The notes beneath the pieces were generated by a model that searched no databases, had not been told where the DNA came from, and saw nothing but the letters and a program-made list of their open reading frames with translations. The position numbers were made by a program, and so were the translations under genes. From the NCBI GenBank assembly GCA_934167135.1, contig CAKPKI010000092.1, forward strand, positions 1 through 6,757: a DNA stretch of 6,757 nt. Direction: 5' to 3'. Below are positions 1 through 5,809 of this stretch, piece after piece; position 1 is the first letter of the stretch, and each line of letters starts with the position of its first letter. The DNA comes from an uncultured Clostridia bacterium. GTDB lineage: Bacteria > Bacillota > Clostridia > TANB77 > CAG-508.

Positions 1-88
1 GCGTCTGCGAATCGTCCTGCTTGCTGCCGCAGGCGACCAGGCTGAGCGCCATCACAAAAGAAAGCGCCAATGCGATAAGCTTTTTCAT
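1..88 (-). CDS. N-terminus of a lipoprotein (partial, runs off left edge)
   Basis: Twenty-nine codons are visible, starting at the ATG at 88-86. The peptide begins MKKLIALALSFVMALSLVAC followed by GSKQDDSQT. This is a lipoprotein signal peptide: a Lys-Lys n-region, a hydrophobic core and the lipobox L17-V18-A19-C20, with Cys20 the predicted lipidated residue, followed by the usual polar linker. A ribosome binding site, GGAGGA at 101-96, lies 7 nt upstream of the start, which supports this start. Such N-termini are common in ABC-transporter substrate-binding proteins, but nothing beyond the linker is visible, so no substrate can be assigned. The segment is much GC-richer than the rest of the window and uses codons such as CTG, GCG and GGC that the neighbours avoid. 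It also lies in a different frame from the ATPase ORF that runs into it, so it probably comes from another genome joined at about 96-101. Confidence 0.7.
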   Translation of the reverse strand, partial: MKKLIALALSFVMALSLVACGSKQDDSQT

Positions 89-2171
89 GCAAGTTTCCTC
101 CAATTATCGTTTTTTCGTTTATTCCTCTTATTCTCACTGTTTTATTTAAAATAATTCTTAGTTTTGTCTCATCTAAAATGTTTTTTGATTTTAAATCTCT
201 TAAAAATGCTGTAAGTGGTTGTATTGTTAATATATCCATTGATTGTACTAAATATATTTCTTGTGCATATTTAAAATATCTCATTGGTGTTGAAAAGTCA
301 CAATCCATTAATACTACTGTGTGTATTTCTAGTAATGTTTCAATTATTGGTTCAACTGCTTGCATATTTTCATCTTTTTCAAATGGTGTTGTATATATTG
401 TAAGGTTTTTGTGTTCATGTATTCCATTTGCTTTTCTTGCTTTTAGATTACTCATTATATGGTTTGATTGCTCTCTAAGTTCATCTTCATTTTTTGTATA
501 TATATAAAATGCATTTCTATTTTGTGTTAAATCTAGTATAGCTGTATCTATTCCATTTGATGATAATATTTCTGCCATATTATTTACTAAGAATGATGTT
601 CCATTTTTGCTAGTCCCTACAAATGCTACTAATTTTTGGTTTGGCTTCGCTATTCTTGATATATCAAGTTCTGGATATTGCTCTTCCTCTTTTTTTACTT
701 TTTCAGGTACATCATATTCGTTTGACATTCTCAAATTGTTTAATACATCTGTATATTGGTCATCAATTTTTTCTTCCGCAAAACCTGGCAATATTGCTTC
801 TTCTTCATTTTCAAATCCTGGTAATACTGTTTCTTGTTCATTATCTTCAAATCCTGGTAATTCCATTGCTTGTTCACTATTATCAAAACCTGGTAATGTT
901 ACTTCTTCTTCGTTTCCTCCAAATCCTGGTAATGTTGTTTCTTCTTCATTTCCTCCAAAACCTGGTAATATCATTTCTTCTTCAGCTGTTTCTTCTATTG
1001 GTTGAGTTGGTATTTCTTCTATTGGATTTTTTCTTGGTCTTCCTCTTTTTCTTTTTGGTTGTTCTACTACTGGTTCTACTGGATTTTTTCTTGGTCTTCC
1101 TCTACCACGTTTAACTGGTTGTACTTCCATTGGCTGGTTTTCTGGTTCTTCTATCATATTGCTCATTCCCATTGATTGTACTTGTCTATTTATTGGCTGA
1201 TTTTGTTGTTGCAATGTTGCTTGACGCATTTGTTGTAATTTTAAAGCTTGATGTGTTTGTTGTGATTGTACTGGTGCTTGATGTACTTGCTGTGTTGTTT
1301 GTAAAGTTGTTGGTTTATTTTGCTTTATAAGTATTTTTTTCTTGTTTAACCCTATTGTAGATGGTATTACTACTGGACCACTTGGTTTCTTTGTTTTACT
1401 ACTTTTTAATAATACTTCACTTGTTCCAAGTTTTTCTTCTCTTTTTTCTAGTCTTACTTGGTCTGATATTTTATTACTATATGAATTTACTTCTTGATAT
1501 TTTTCTGATTTTTCTTCTAATACTGCTCTTACATTCAATGGTAAGCATTTACTTATTACTTTTAATTGCGTGTCATTGTATTGACTTGCAATACTATCAA
1601 AACTTTCAACATATTTTTCTTCGTCATTTCCAATTCTTTTATAGTGTGCTAATATGTTTTGTATTTCTAATTCACTTACATCATTTTCATCGTCTTTTTC
1701 ATATGTTACATCATCTGTATCTATTTTATAGTAAATTTTTGCTTCTTTTTTTGAACGTGGTCTTTTTATTAGTTTACATACTTCACTTGTACTTCTATCA
1801 TTACCTAATAATGCATCATAAATTCCTATTCCAAATAATTTTACTAGTATTTGTTCTGATTTACTTCTTCTTTCTGTACATATTAATATTATTGGAATGT
1901 TTTCTCCGCTTGTGTTTGATGCTTCGTCACTAATGCTATCTAGTCTATCAAATAAAAATTTGTCCATTTGTTCATAATCAGTATTAACATATTGCTCTAA
2001 ATCTTCGCTTATTACTATTCTATCATATGTTTTATCTCTTTGTAATTCTTTTAATATTGCATTAAAGTAATAAACATTTTTATATGATATTATTTGTTTA
2101 TACTCCGCTTGGTATTTTTTTATTATAGCTTGTGACGTATTTTCATTACTTACTGCAAATAAAACTTTCAT
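1..2171 (-). CDS. CpaE/ParA-like ATPase-fold protein with pseudo-receiver, AT-hook and LPGF-repeat regions (3' end not genuine)
   Basis: The ORF starts at the ATG at 2171-2169 and stays open to the left edge (723 full codons). Only residues 1 to about 692 appear genuine; the rest is the lipoprotein segment read in another frame. Residues 1-139 resemble a receiver-like domain (strands VLFAVS, DRIVIS, PIILICT). Residues about 284-332 are Gln-rich. AT-hook-like motifs occupy 354-364 and 373-383. Six LPGF repeats start at 402, 414, 426, 438, 450 and 461. Residues about 513-690 resemble a MinD/ParA/CpaE NTPase fold: a P-loop-like GTSKNGTS at 519-526 and a Walker-B-like TVVLMDCD at 618-625. The canonical P-loop lysine is absent (Thr525), so ATP hydrolysis is doubtful. 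CpaE-type proteins localise or regulate Tad pilus and secretion machinery; that role here is inferred. The start lies 3 nt after the stop of the upstream VirB2-like gene, with AGGGGG as ribosome binding site inside that gene's end. The two are co-transcribed. Confidence 0.7.
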   Translation of the reverse strand, partial: MKVLFAVSNENTSQAIIKKYQAEYKQIISYKNVYYFNAILKELQRDKTYDRIVISEDLEQYVNTDYEQMDKFLFDRLDSISDEASNTSGENIPIILICTERRSKSEQILVKLFGIGIYDALLGNDRSTSEVCKLIKRPRSKKEAKIYYKIDTDDVTYEKDDENDVSELEIQNILAHYKRIGNDEEKYVESFDSIASQYNDTQLKVISKCLPLNVRAVLEEKSEKYQEVNSYSNKISDQVRLEKREEKLGTSEVLLKSSKTKKPSGPVVIPSTIGLNKKKILIKQNKPTTLQTTQQVHQAPVQSQQTHQALKLQQMRQATLQQQNQPINRQVQSMGMSNMIEEPENQPMEVQPVKRGRGRPRKNPVEPVVEQPKRKRGRPRKNPIEEIPTQPIEETAEEEMILPGFGGNEEETTLPGFGGNEEEVTLPGFDNSEQAMELPGFEDNEQETVLPGFENEEEAILPGFAEEKIDDQYTDVLNNLRMSNEYDVPEKVKKEEEQYPELDISRIAKPNQKLVAFVGTSKNGTSFLVNNMAEILSSNGIDTAILDLTQNRNAFYIYTKNEDELREQSNHIMSNLKARKANGIHEHKNLTIYTTPFEKDENMQAVEPIIETLLEIHTVVLMDCDFSTPMRYFKYAQEIYLVQSMDILTIQPLTAFLRDLKSKNILDETKLRIILNKTVRIRGINEKTIIGGNLHEKAYRIGAFFCDGAQPGRLRQQAGRFAD
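90..105. other. composition breakpoint, probable chimeric junction
   Basis: Left of about base 96 the sequence is GC-rich and encodes a lipoprotein start. Right of it the sequence is AT-rich and encodes the tail of the ATPase-like protein (minus strand). The stretch GGAGGA (101-96 on the minus strand) serves both sides. It encodes Gly691-Gly692 of the ATPase-like protein and is the Shine-Dalgarno site of the lipoprotein gene. Such a short shared sequence is what a microhomology-driven assembly or library join would leave. A natural recombination junction is possible but less likely. Confidence 0.65.
778..971 (-). repeat. six 36-nt coding repeats (LPGF motif)
   Basis: The tetrapeptide LPGF recurs six times, with Leu codons beginning at minus-strand bases 968, 932, 896, 860, 824 and 791. 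The spacing is 12, 12, 12, 12 and 11 residues. Each LPGF is followed by an acidic linker such as GGNEEE, DNSEQ or EDNEQE. The linkers vary while the LPGF core is invariant, which points to selection on the motif as a repeated short binding peptide. The two copies nearest the AT-hook region are nearly identical in DNA, suggesting recent duplication. Confidence 0.85.
1024..1112 (-). repeat. 57-nt tandem duplication encoding two AT-hook-like motifs
   Basis: A 23-nt block is identical at 1024-1046 and 1081-1103, 57 nt apart. On the minus strand it encodes the shared GRPRKNP part of KRGRGRPRKNP (residues 354-364) and KRKRGRPRKNP (373-383). The basic GRP core flanked by Arg/Lys is the AT-hook signature for binding the minor groove of AT-rich DNA. 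DNA binding here is inferred from the motif only. Confidence 0.75.
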
Positions 2172-2174
2172 TTG

Positions 2175-2576
2175 TTACCCCCTTCCAAATTTTACAACAA
2201 TCCCAAATGCAAGTGGTAAAATCTGGCATATTACTAATATAGTTACGAATGATATCATCATTACTAACCCTTTTTCTTGTGTGTCTAGTTTTCTTATTCC
2301 TATGATGTATTGGTATATTGCACTTACTGCAATTCCTAAAAAACATAATGGTATACTATATATTCTTATTAAGTTTAATATATATGCTGTTAACCCATAT
2401 GCATCAGAACCGTATTTTTGTTTATATTCTTCCAATGTTTTGGCTGAATTTTCTTTTATTTGTACTAGCTGACTTTCGTTTTTCTCATCTATTATGTCTG
2501 TTGCTGCATATACTTGACTATATCCACATATTACCGTCATCATTAGTAATATCATTATTGCAACTACTTTTTTCAT
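2175..2576 (-). CDS. VirB2/TrbC-like small membrane protein with signal peptide
   Basis: The protein has 133 residues. It opens with an n-region MKK and a hydrophobic core (residues 4-18), with a likely signal peptidase I site after Ala24 or Ala25 (VYAA). A polar helical segment follows (about 28-60). Two predicted membrane helices lie at about 70-93 and 104-128, joined by a short charged loop (IRKLDTQEKG), and the protein ends KFGRG. A cleaved signal, two closely spaced membrane helices and small size are the plan of VirB2/TrbC pilins of type IV secretion systems. I see no diagnostic sequence signature, so the family call is tentative; a small holin-like or regulatory membrane protein is the alternative. 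The ribosome binding site is AAAGGG about 7 nt before the ATG. A promoter at 2623-2651 precedes it. It is the first gene of an operon with the CpaE-like gene 3 nt downstream, which fits a secretion or conjugation role. Confidence 0.65.
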   Translation of the reverse strand: MKKVVAIMILLMMTVICGYSQVYAATDIIDEKNESQLVQIKENSAKTLEEYKQKYGSDAYGLTAYILNLIRIYSIPLCFLGIAVSAIYQYIIGIRKLDTQEKGLVMMISFVTILVICQILPLAFGIVVKFGRG

Positions 2577-2622
2577 ATTTTTCCCTTTCCTTTCACTTAA
2601 TTCCTATATTATCTACCAATAT

Positions 2623-2651
2623 ATCATACACTAGAATTTTAAAAATAGCAA
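2623..2651 (-). promoter_or_regulatory. sigma-A promoter of the VirB2-like/CpaE-like operon
   Basis: On the minus strand a -35 box TTGCTA (2651-2646) and a -10 box TATGAT (2628-2623) are separated by exactly 17 nt. They lie about 47 nt upstream of the start codon. A weaker second candidate lies further upstream: TTGTTT (2734-2729), 17 nt, TATAGT (2711-2706). Confidence 0.6.
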
Positions 2652-2765
2652 GGAATTTCATCATATTATTTCATTATTTTTTGATTTTAATTTTCTCTGC
2701 TTAATACTATATAACATTTTTTCTTAAAAAACAAGCGAACATATAAATTTTATTTTTAACATTAT

Positions 2766-2794
2766 TTGACATTTTTTCATATTTATGGTATTAT
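2766..2794 (+). promoter_or_regulatory. near-perfect extended -10 sigma-A promoter
   Basis: TTGACA (2766-2771) matches the consensus completely. It is followed after 17 nt by TATTAT (2789-2794), which has a TG at 2786-2787 in the extended -10 position. It reads toward the 44-residue ORF that starts about 24 nt downstream of the likely transcription start. It is among the strongest protein-gene promoters in the window. Confidence 0.8.
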
Positions 2795-2824
2795 GTTTTT
2801 ATTCATAAGAAAAGGGGTGTTTAT

Positions 2825-2959
2825 ATGGAAAAATTGGGTGATATTGTAGTATCTGTTTATAAAGACGAAAATAATAAAACTAATTTCCAAATTGAAACAG
2901 ATAATGAAGACATTTTGCCAGTATCCTATGTTATTGAAGATACTTTAAAAATGTATTAA
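2825..2959 (+). CDS. 44-residue protein of unknown function
   Basis: This short ORF reads MEKLGDIVVSVYKDENNKTN and then continues for 24 residues, ending DTLKMY. It is supported by a near-consensus promoter (2766-2794) and a ribosome binding site AAGGGGTG (2812-2819) 5 nt before the ATG. It is acidic and soluble, with alternating hydrophobic stretches (DIVVSVY, FQIET, ILPVSYVI) that suggest a small beta-sheet fold. There is no signal peptide or membrane segment, and I do not recognise the family. It stands alone, divergent from the VirB2-like operon and convergent with the transglutaminase-like/71-residue operon. The strong signals argue that it is expressed, possibly highly. A hairpin and then a bidirectional terminator follow it. 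Confidence 0.7.
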   Translation: MEKLGDIVVSVYKDENNKTNFQIETDNEDILPVSYVIEDTLKMY

Positions 2960-2984
2960 TTCTAAACTTTAATTACTGATATTA

Positions 2985-3017
2985 AAAGCAATATCTACAT
3001 ATTATAGACATTGCTTT
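2985..3017 (+). terminator. hairpin downstream of the 44-residue gene, weak terminator candidate
   Basis: AAAGCAATATCT (2985-2996) pairs with AGACATTGCTTT (3006-3017), a 12-bp stem with one A-C mismatch and a 9-nt loop. It begins 26 nt after the stop codon. It is not followed by a U-run on the plus strand, so it may stabilise the 3' end rather than terminate. Confidence 0.4.
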
Positions 3018-3072
3018 ATTCAGGTGTATTGTTAGAGTTTATAATTTCTCATTTTTTCCTATATTCGCTCAA

Positions 3073-3110
3073 AAAAACGGTAATCACTACGACTACCGTT
3101 TTTCTTTTTT
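3073..3110. terminator. bidirectional rho-independent terminator
   Basis: AAAAACGGTA (3073-3082) and TACCGTTTTT (3094-3103) form a perfect 10-bp stem with an 11-nt loop. The plus strand continues with a T-rich run to 3110, and the minus strand exits into T7 (3077-3071). It sits between convergent genes, so it can end both the 44-residue gene transcript and the minus-strand transglutaminase-like operon. Confidence 0.85.
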
Positions 3111-3172
3111 ATTTTACTTTATCATTTTAAATACTGCCCTTCTCTTTTTTTAGGCATTATTATTATAAAACT

Positions 3173-3388
3173 TTAATATGTTATTTTCTTTTGTATACCT
3201 AAGCCATCTCCATCACATACTAATGTTTCAACTTTATTCTTTTTCCTAACTTTTGCTATTTTCAATGATTCCACAAATTCAGATTTTTTATGGTTATTAT
3301 GATGTTGAGTAGTAGCTTCTATCATTTTTGTTTCTTCTTTATTGAAAATTCTTTGTATTAAAGAAAATATTTTTTTTATTACATTCAT
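3173..3388 (-). CDS. 71-residue basic protein coupled to the transglutaminase-like gene
   Basis: The start ATG (3388-3386) overlaps the TGA of the upstream gene as ATGA, and GGAGG inside the end of that gene lies 7 nt before it. Translation is therefore almost certainly coupled. A later Met22 has a much weaker ribosome binding site. The protein begins with an amphipathic, basic segment (KKIFSLIQRIFNK), then a polar linker with an HH pair (QHHNNHKK), then FVESLKIAKVRKKNK. It ends VETLVCDGDGLGIQKKITY, with the only cysteine at residue 58. There is no signal peptide. I do not recognise the family. A small protein coupled 1:1 to a transglutaminase-like enzyme could be its partner, inhibitor or peptide substrate; this is inference. 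The bidirectional terminator at 3073-3110 lies downstream. Confidence 0.7.
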   Translation of the reverse strand: MNVIKKIFSLIQRIFNKEETKMIEATTQHHNNHKKSEFVESLKIAKVRKKNKVETLVCDGDGLGIQKKITY

Positions 3389-5574
3389 CTTTCTTCCTCC
3401 TCTTCATGTGCGATTATGGTTCCCGAACTTTGGGCTAAATTGGTATTTACTTTAGTTTCTTCAGATTGTTCCCAAGGTTTAATTCCATTACTTTTTTCTA
3501 AATCAGCCTCGTAACATTCAAATTTTTCCAAAAATTCCTTTTTAGGGGTATCTATAAATGCACCTTTATCCGCATAATAAAATTTTTCTCTTAATCCTCC
3601 AAAATTAATATATACAAATGTAATAGGTCTTTTGTCTTTATCTAACCTATCATATACTCTATTGACTACACATCTTTTATATTTTAGATATTCATTATCT
3701 AAAAGTGGACTCTGTAAAATTGACATTGTTGAATTTTGGCAACTAGCAAATTCTGGGCATACTTTTTGTAGTAATGCAAATTGTTCCTCAATATTTTTAA
3801 GAGGATCATTTGCATATGTTTGATGTAATTTATCTGATTCATTTATTAAATATTTTATGGGAAAATCACCATCTTTTTCAGCCAGCCCAACACTCTTAAA
3901 TAAGTTTCTTAAACTAGATTCATCTAAGTTAAATTTAGCATCACTCAGTTCTTCATCATTCTTATGGCATTGGTGATCAATTCCATCAATATCTATATCT
4001 TTTTTTCTTGCTTCTTCATAACTCATACAAAAATTATCTGGTCTTCCACCAAATCTATGAGCAGTTAAATTCCAAGTTGGATCTAATATTGTAGTCCCTA
4101 CCACTGTTTCTCCATTATCTAATTCGAATTCTACATCTTTCAATTTTATAAATGAATGTGTACTACTAGCTATAATCTCACATTCTATATCTAATCCCGC
4201 TCTTTCAAACAAATATTGCTCAACCCTGGCAATTCCATTGCAAACGCCATATCCAGAACTAATTATTGTATATAAAGCTCTACAATCTGAACTGTTAAAG
4301 ACCTCTGTATCAAAATCTGGACTATAACTAATTCTTTTTCCAATTTCATTATCAATAATTGCAATTTTTTGCATATTTGTATACTCTGGTTTCAATAACT
4401 TTAGTACCTTATCAACCCATTTTTCTGCTTCAATATATTCACTCACTGTTGAAGGTCTCTCTATTTTCAATTCTTCTTCATTTTCTTTACTATCTAATGT
4501 ACTATTAACAGTTAATTCTGGACAAATATCACATAATTGTTTGAATCTATTTCTTTCTTTTTCATCAAACATTGTTGGATTCACACTTAATAGTCTATCT
4601 AATCCTCTATACTGTTCTAAATCTGTTGCTAAGTCCAAAATAACTTTTCCACCATATTCCGTAGTTTCAATATTCAAAGAATTTTCTAAAATAGGCTCTA
4701 ATTGTGATACATCAATTTTTTGCTTTATTTCTGGTTTTAGTGTTGCAAGTATTTCTCTTTTTTCATCTAGTGTTAAATTTGTCTTGTTTAATTTTGAGAT
4801 AAATTCTTCTTGATGACTTCCATCTAATCCCATAATTATTTCATATATTCCCAAATCTGATAAATCATTTTCAGAATTATTTATATATGTAATTAAATTG
4901 TCTATATCGAAGCTTCTTAGTATTAATATTCTATTATTTTTTATAAGTTGTGAGTTTGATAAAAACTTTTCTTTTCCTTTATCACTGTAGGTTGTTGCAA
5001 CATCAACTTGTAAATATTCATCAAATTGATATATATCTAATAACTTATCTTTGCTTTCTTCTTTCTCTAATGTAGATATTATTTTTGTAATTTCATAATC
5101 ATTTAGCTGTAACATATTCTTAATTAATACTGGATTTGATATAATATTGTATTTTGTACCTTCATTAATTCCTTTTATAATTTCAGTTATTTCATATGTA
5201 CTAAATCCATATTTTTTAAACCAACCTGGTGTATTTAATAGTTTTTCTTTGTCACTATCATTAAGTTTTTTTATAATGTCTTTTAAATCCCAACTTTTAA
5301 AATTTTTCAACTTTTCTTCATCTTTCAATATATCAATTAGTACTCCTGAATCCGAAACCATTAAAAGTATTCTTTTTCTTCTATTACTATCCCATCTTTG
5401 AAAATGTGGATATTCAAGCAATTTTGGAATTTCCTCGTTATTAAGATATTCATGAATTGTATCATACAATTCTCCTAAATTTATTTTGTATTGTCTTAGA
5501 ATCTCTATACTACCAAATATACTTAGCTTATCTTCTGTTTCTTCTAATAACTGCTTAAATTCATTTAAGTCCAT
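3385..5574 (-). CDS. large protein with central transglutaminase-like (papain-fold) domain
   Basis: The protein has 729 residues, with start ATG 5574-5572 behind a strong AAAGGAGGA site. Residues 1 to about 300 are charged, mostly alpha-helical and loosely repetitive (segments like SNPVLIKNMLQLNDYEITKIIS, in shorter variants, at roughly 30-40-residue spacing), suggesting a helical scaffold. Residues about 390-510 form a transglutaminase-like domain with a visible triad: Cys445 in GVCNG, His473 in THSFIKL and Asp498 in ILDPTWN. In this superfamily these residues act in peptide cleavage or amide transfer. The His motif departs from the usual HAWN. Residues about 560-690 are a further predicted helical/sheet region, and the tail ends EEEEER. 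No signal peptide or membrane helix is seen, so it is probably cytoplasmic. It is the first gene of an operon with the overlapping 71-residue gene. Substrate and pathway are unknown; protease, transglutaminase or inactive binding domain are all possible. Confidence 0.8.
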   Translation of the reverse strand: MDLNEFKQLLEETEDKLSIFGSIEILRQYKINLGELYDTIHEYLNNEEIPKLLEYPHFQRWDSNRRKRILLMVSDSGVLIDILKDEEKLKNFKSWDLKDIIKKLNDSDKEKLLNTPGWFKKYGFSTYEITEIIKGINEGTKYNIISNPVLIKNMLQLNDYEITKIISTLEKEESKDKLLDIYQFDEYLQVDVATTYSDKGKEKFLSNSQLIKNNRILILRSFDIDNLITYINNSENDLSDLGIYEIIMGLDGSHQEEFISKLNKTNLTLDEKREILATLKPEIKQKIDVSQLEPILENSLNIETTEYGGKVILDLATDLEQYRGLDRLLSVNPTMFDEKERNRFKQLCDICPELTVNSTLDSKENEEELKIERPSTVSEYIEAEKWVDKVLKLLKPEYTNMQKIAIIDNEIGKRISYSPDFDTEVFNSSDCRALYTIISSGYGVCNGIARVEQYLFERAGLDIECEIIASSTHSFIKLKDVEFELDNGETVVGTTILDPTWNLTAHRFGGRPDNFCMSYEEARKKDIDIDGIDHQCHKNDEELSDAKFNLDESSLRNLFKSVGLAEKDGDFPIKYLINESDKLHQTYANDPLKNIEEQFALLQKVCPEFASCQNSTMSILQSPLLDNEYLKYKRCVVNRVYDRLDKDKRPITFVYINFGGLREKFYYADKGAFIDTPKKEFLEKFECYEADLEKSNGIKPWEQSEETKVNTNLAQSSGTIIAHEEEEER

Positions 5575-5618
5575 AAATCCTCCTTTGTATTTTCTGATTA
5601 CTACAAATATAATATCAT

Positions 5619-5647
5619 ATTATATCAAAAATTGAAATAATTATTAA
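5619..5647 (-). promoter_or_regulatory. extended -10 promoter of the transglutaminase-like operon
   Basis: On the minus strand TGATATAAT (5627-5619) is a perfect -10 hexamer with the extended TG. A -35-like TTAATA (5647-5642) lies 17 nt upstream. It is 44 nt from the start codon at 5574. Confidence 0.6.
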
Positions 5648-5652
5648 AAATT

Positions 5653-5681
5653 TTGTGTTATGCAAATAATTTTGCTACAAT
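5653..5681 (+). promoter_or_regulatory. extended -10 promoter for the structured leader
   Basis: TGCTACAAT (5673-5681 region) contains the -10 box TACAAT (5676-5681) with an upstream TG at 5673-5674. The -35-like TTGTGT (5653-5658) is 17 nt upstream and weak. It is divergent from the promoter of the transglutaminase-like operon and would start a transcript near 5688 that enters the hairpin region at 5710. Confidence 0.5.
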
Positions 5682-5706
5682 AAGTATAAATGGTAAGTTT
5701 TTAATG

Positions 5707-5771
5707 TCGTCCGATACTTCGGAGGCATTAGCCTCCGTCAACAAATAAAAATTATATTAGGAGGTTTTATC
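5707..5771 (+). promoter_or_regulatory. candidate RNA switch controlling a ribosome binding site
   Basis: Three competing pairings are visible. Hairpin A is TCCGA (5710-5714) with TCGGA (5719-5723). Hairpin B is CGGAGGC (5720-5726) with GCCTCCG (5731-5737), a 7-bp GC-rich stem with an ATTA loop. The third pairs AGCCTCC (5730-5736) with GGAGGTT (5760-5766), which is the Shine-Dalgarno site of the following 7-codon ORF. A and B share bases 5720-5723. Forming A frees CCTCC to mask the ribosome binding site; forming B leaves it open. The region is a GC-rich island in AT-rich sequence. No U-run follows, so translational control is more likely than termination. The ligand or signal is unknown, and I cannot match it to a named riboswitch. 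Confidence 0.45.
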
Positions 5772-5795
5772 ATGAACATTGTCAAGTTTCATTAA
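5772..5795 (+). CDS. 7-residue ORF (MNIVKFH): leader peptide or stump of a deleted gene
   Basis: The ATG follows a near-perfect AGGAGG site (5759-5764) by 7 nt and sits downstream of the structured leader. It encodes MNIVKFH and stops at TAA. No plus-strand coding region follows; the opposite strand carries a pseudogene. It could be a regulatory leader peptide. It could equally be the first codons of a gene whose body was lost by deletion, leaving its 5' regulatory region behind. The second reading fits the decayed surroundings. Confidence 0.35.
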   Translation: MNIVKFH

Positions 5796-5809
5796 TTGTG
5801 GTGATACTT

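Noticed and set aside
780..968. LPGF as a sortase (LPxTG-type) signal
   Set aside because: The motif is internal, repeated six times, lacks the Thr-Gly and is not followed by a membrane segment and basic tail.
778..971. Regular 36-nt repeats as a possible CRISPR array
   Set aside because: Repeats and spacers are all in one coding frame, the spacers are similar to each other, and the conserved part is only the LPGF codons.
178..1933. Several plus-strand open frames (178-507, 607-1005, 623-1114, 1130-1330, 1361-1933)
   Set aside because: They are antisense to the continuous minus-strand ATPase-like ORF. Their Leu/Phe/Ser-rich translations mirror its A-rich codons, and they lack convincing ribosome binding sites.
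2146..2704. Frames at 2146-2346 (minus) and 2281-2472 and 2318-2704 (plus)
   Set aside because: They overlap the VirB2-like gene in other frames; that gene has the signal peptide, promoter and ribosome binding site.
3632..5401. Plus-strand frames at 3632-3823, 4541-4813 and 5147-5401
   Set aside because: They are antisense shadows of the 729-residue gene.
5720..5737. The GC-rich hairpin as a transcription terminator
   Set aside because: Neither strand has a U-run directly after the stem.
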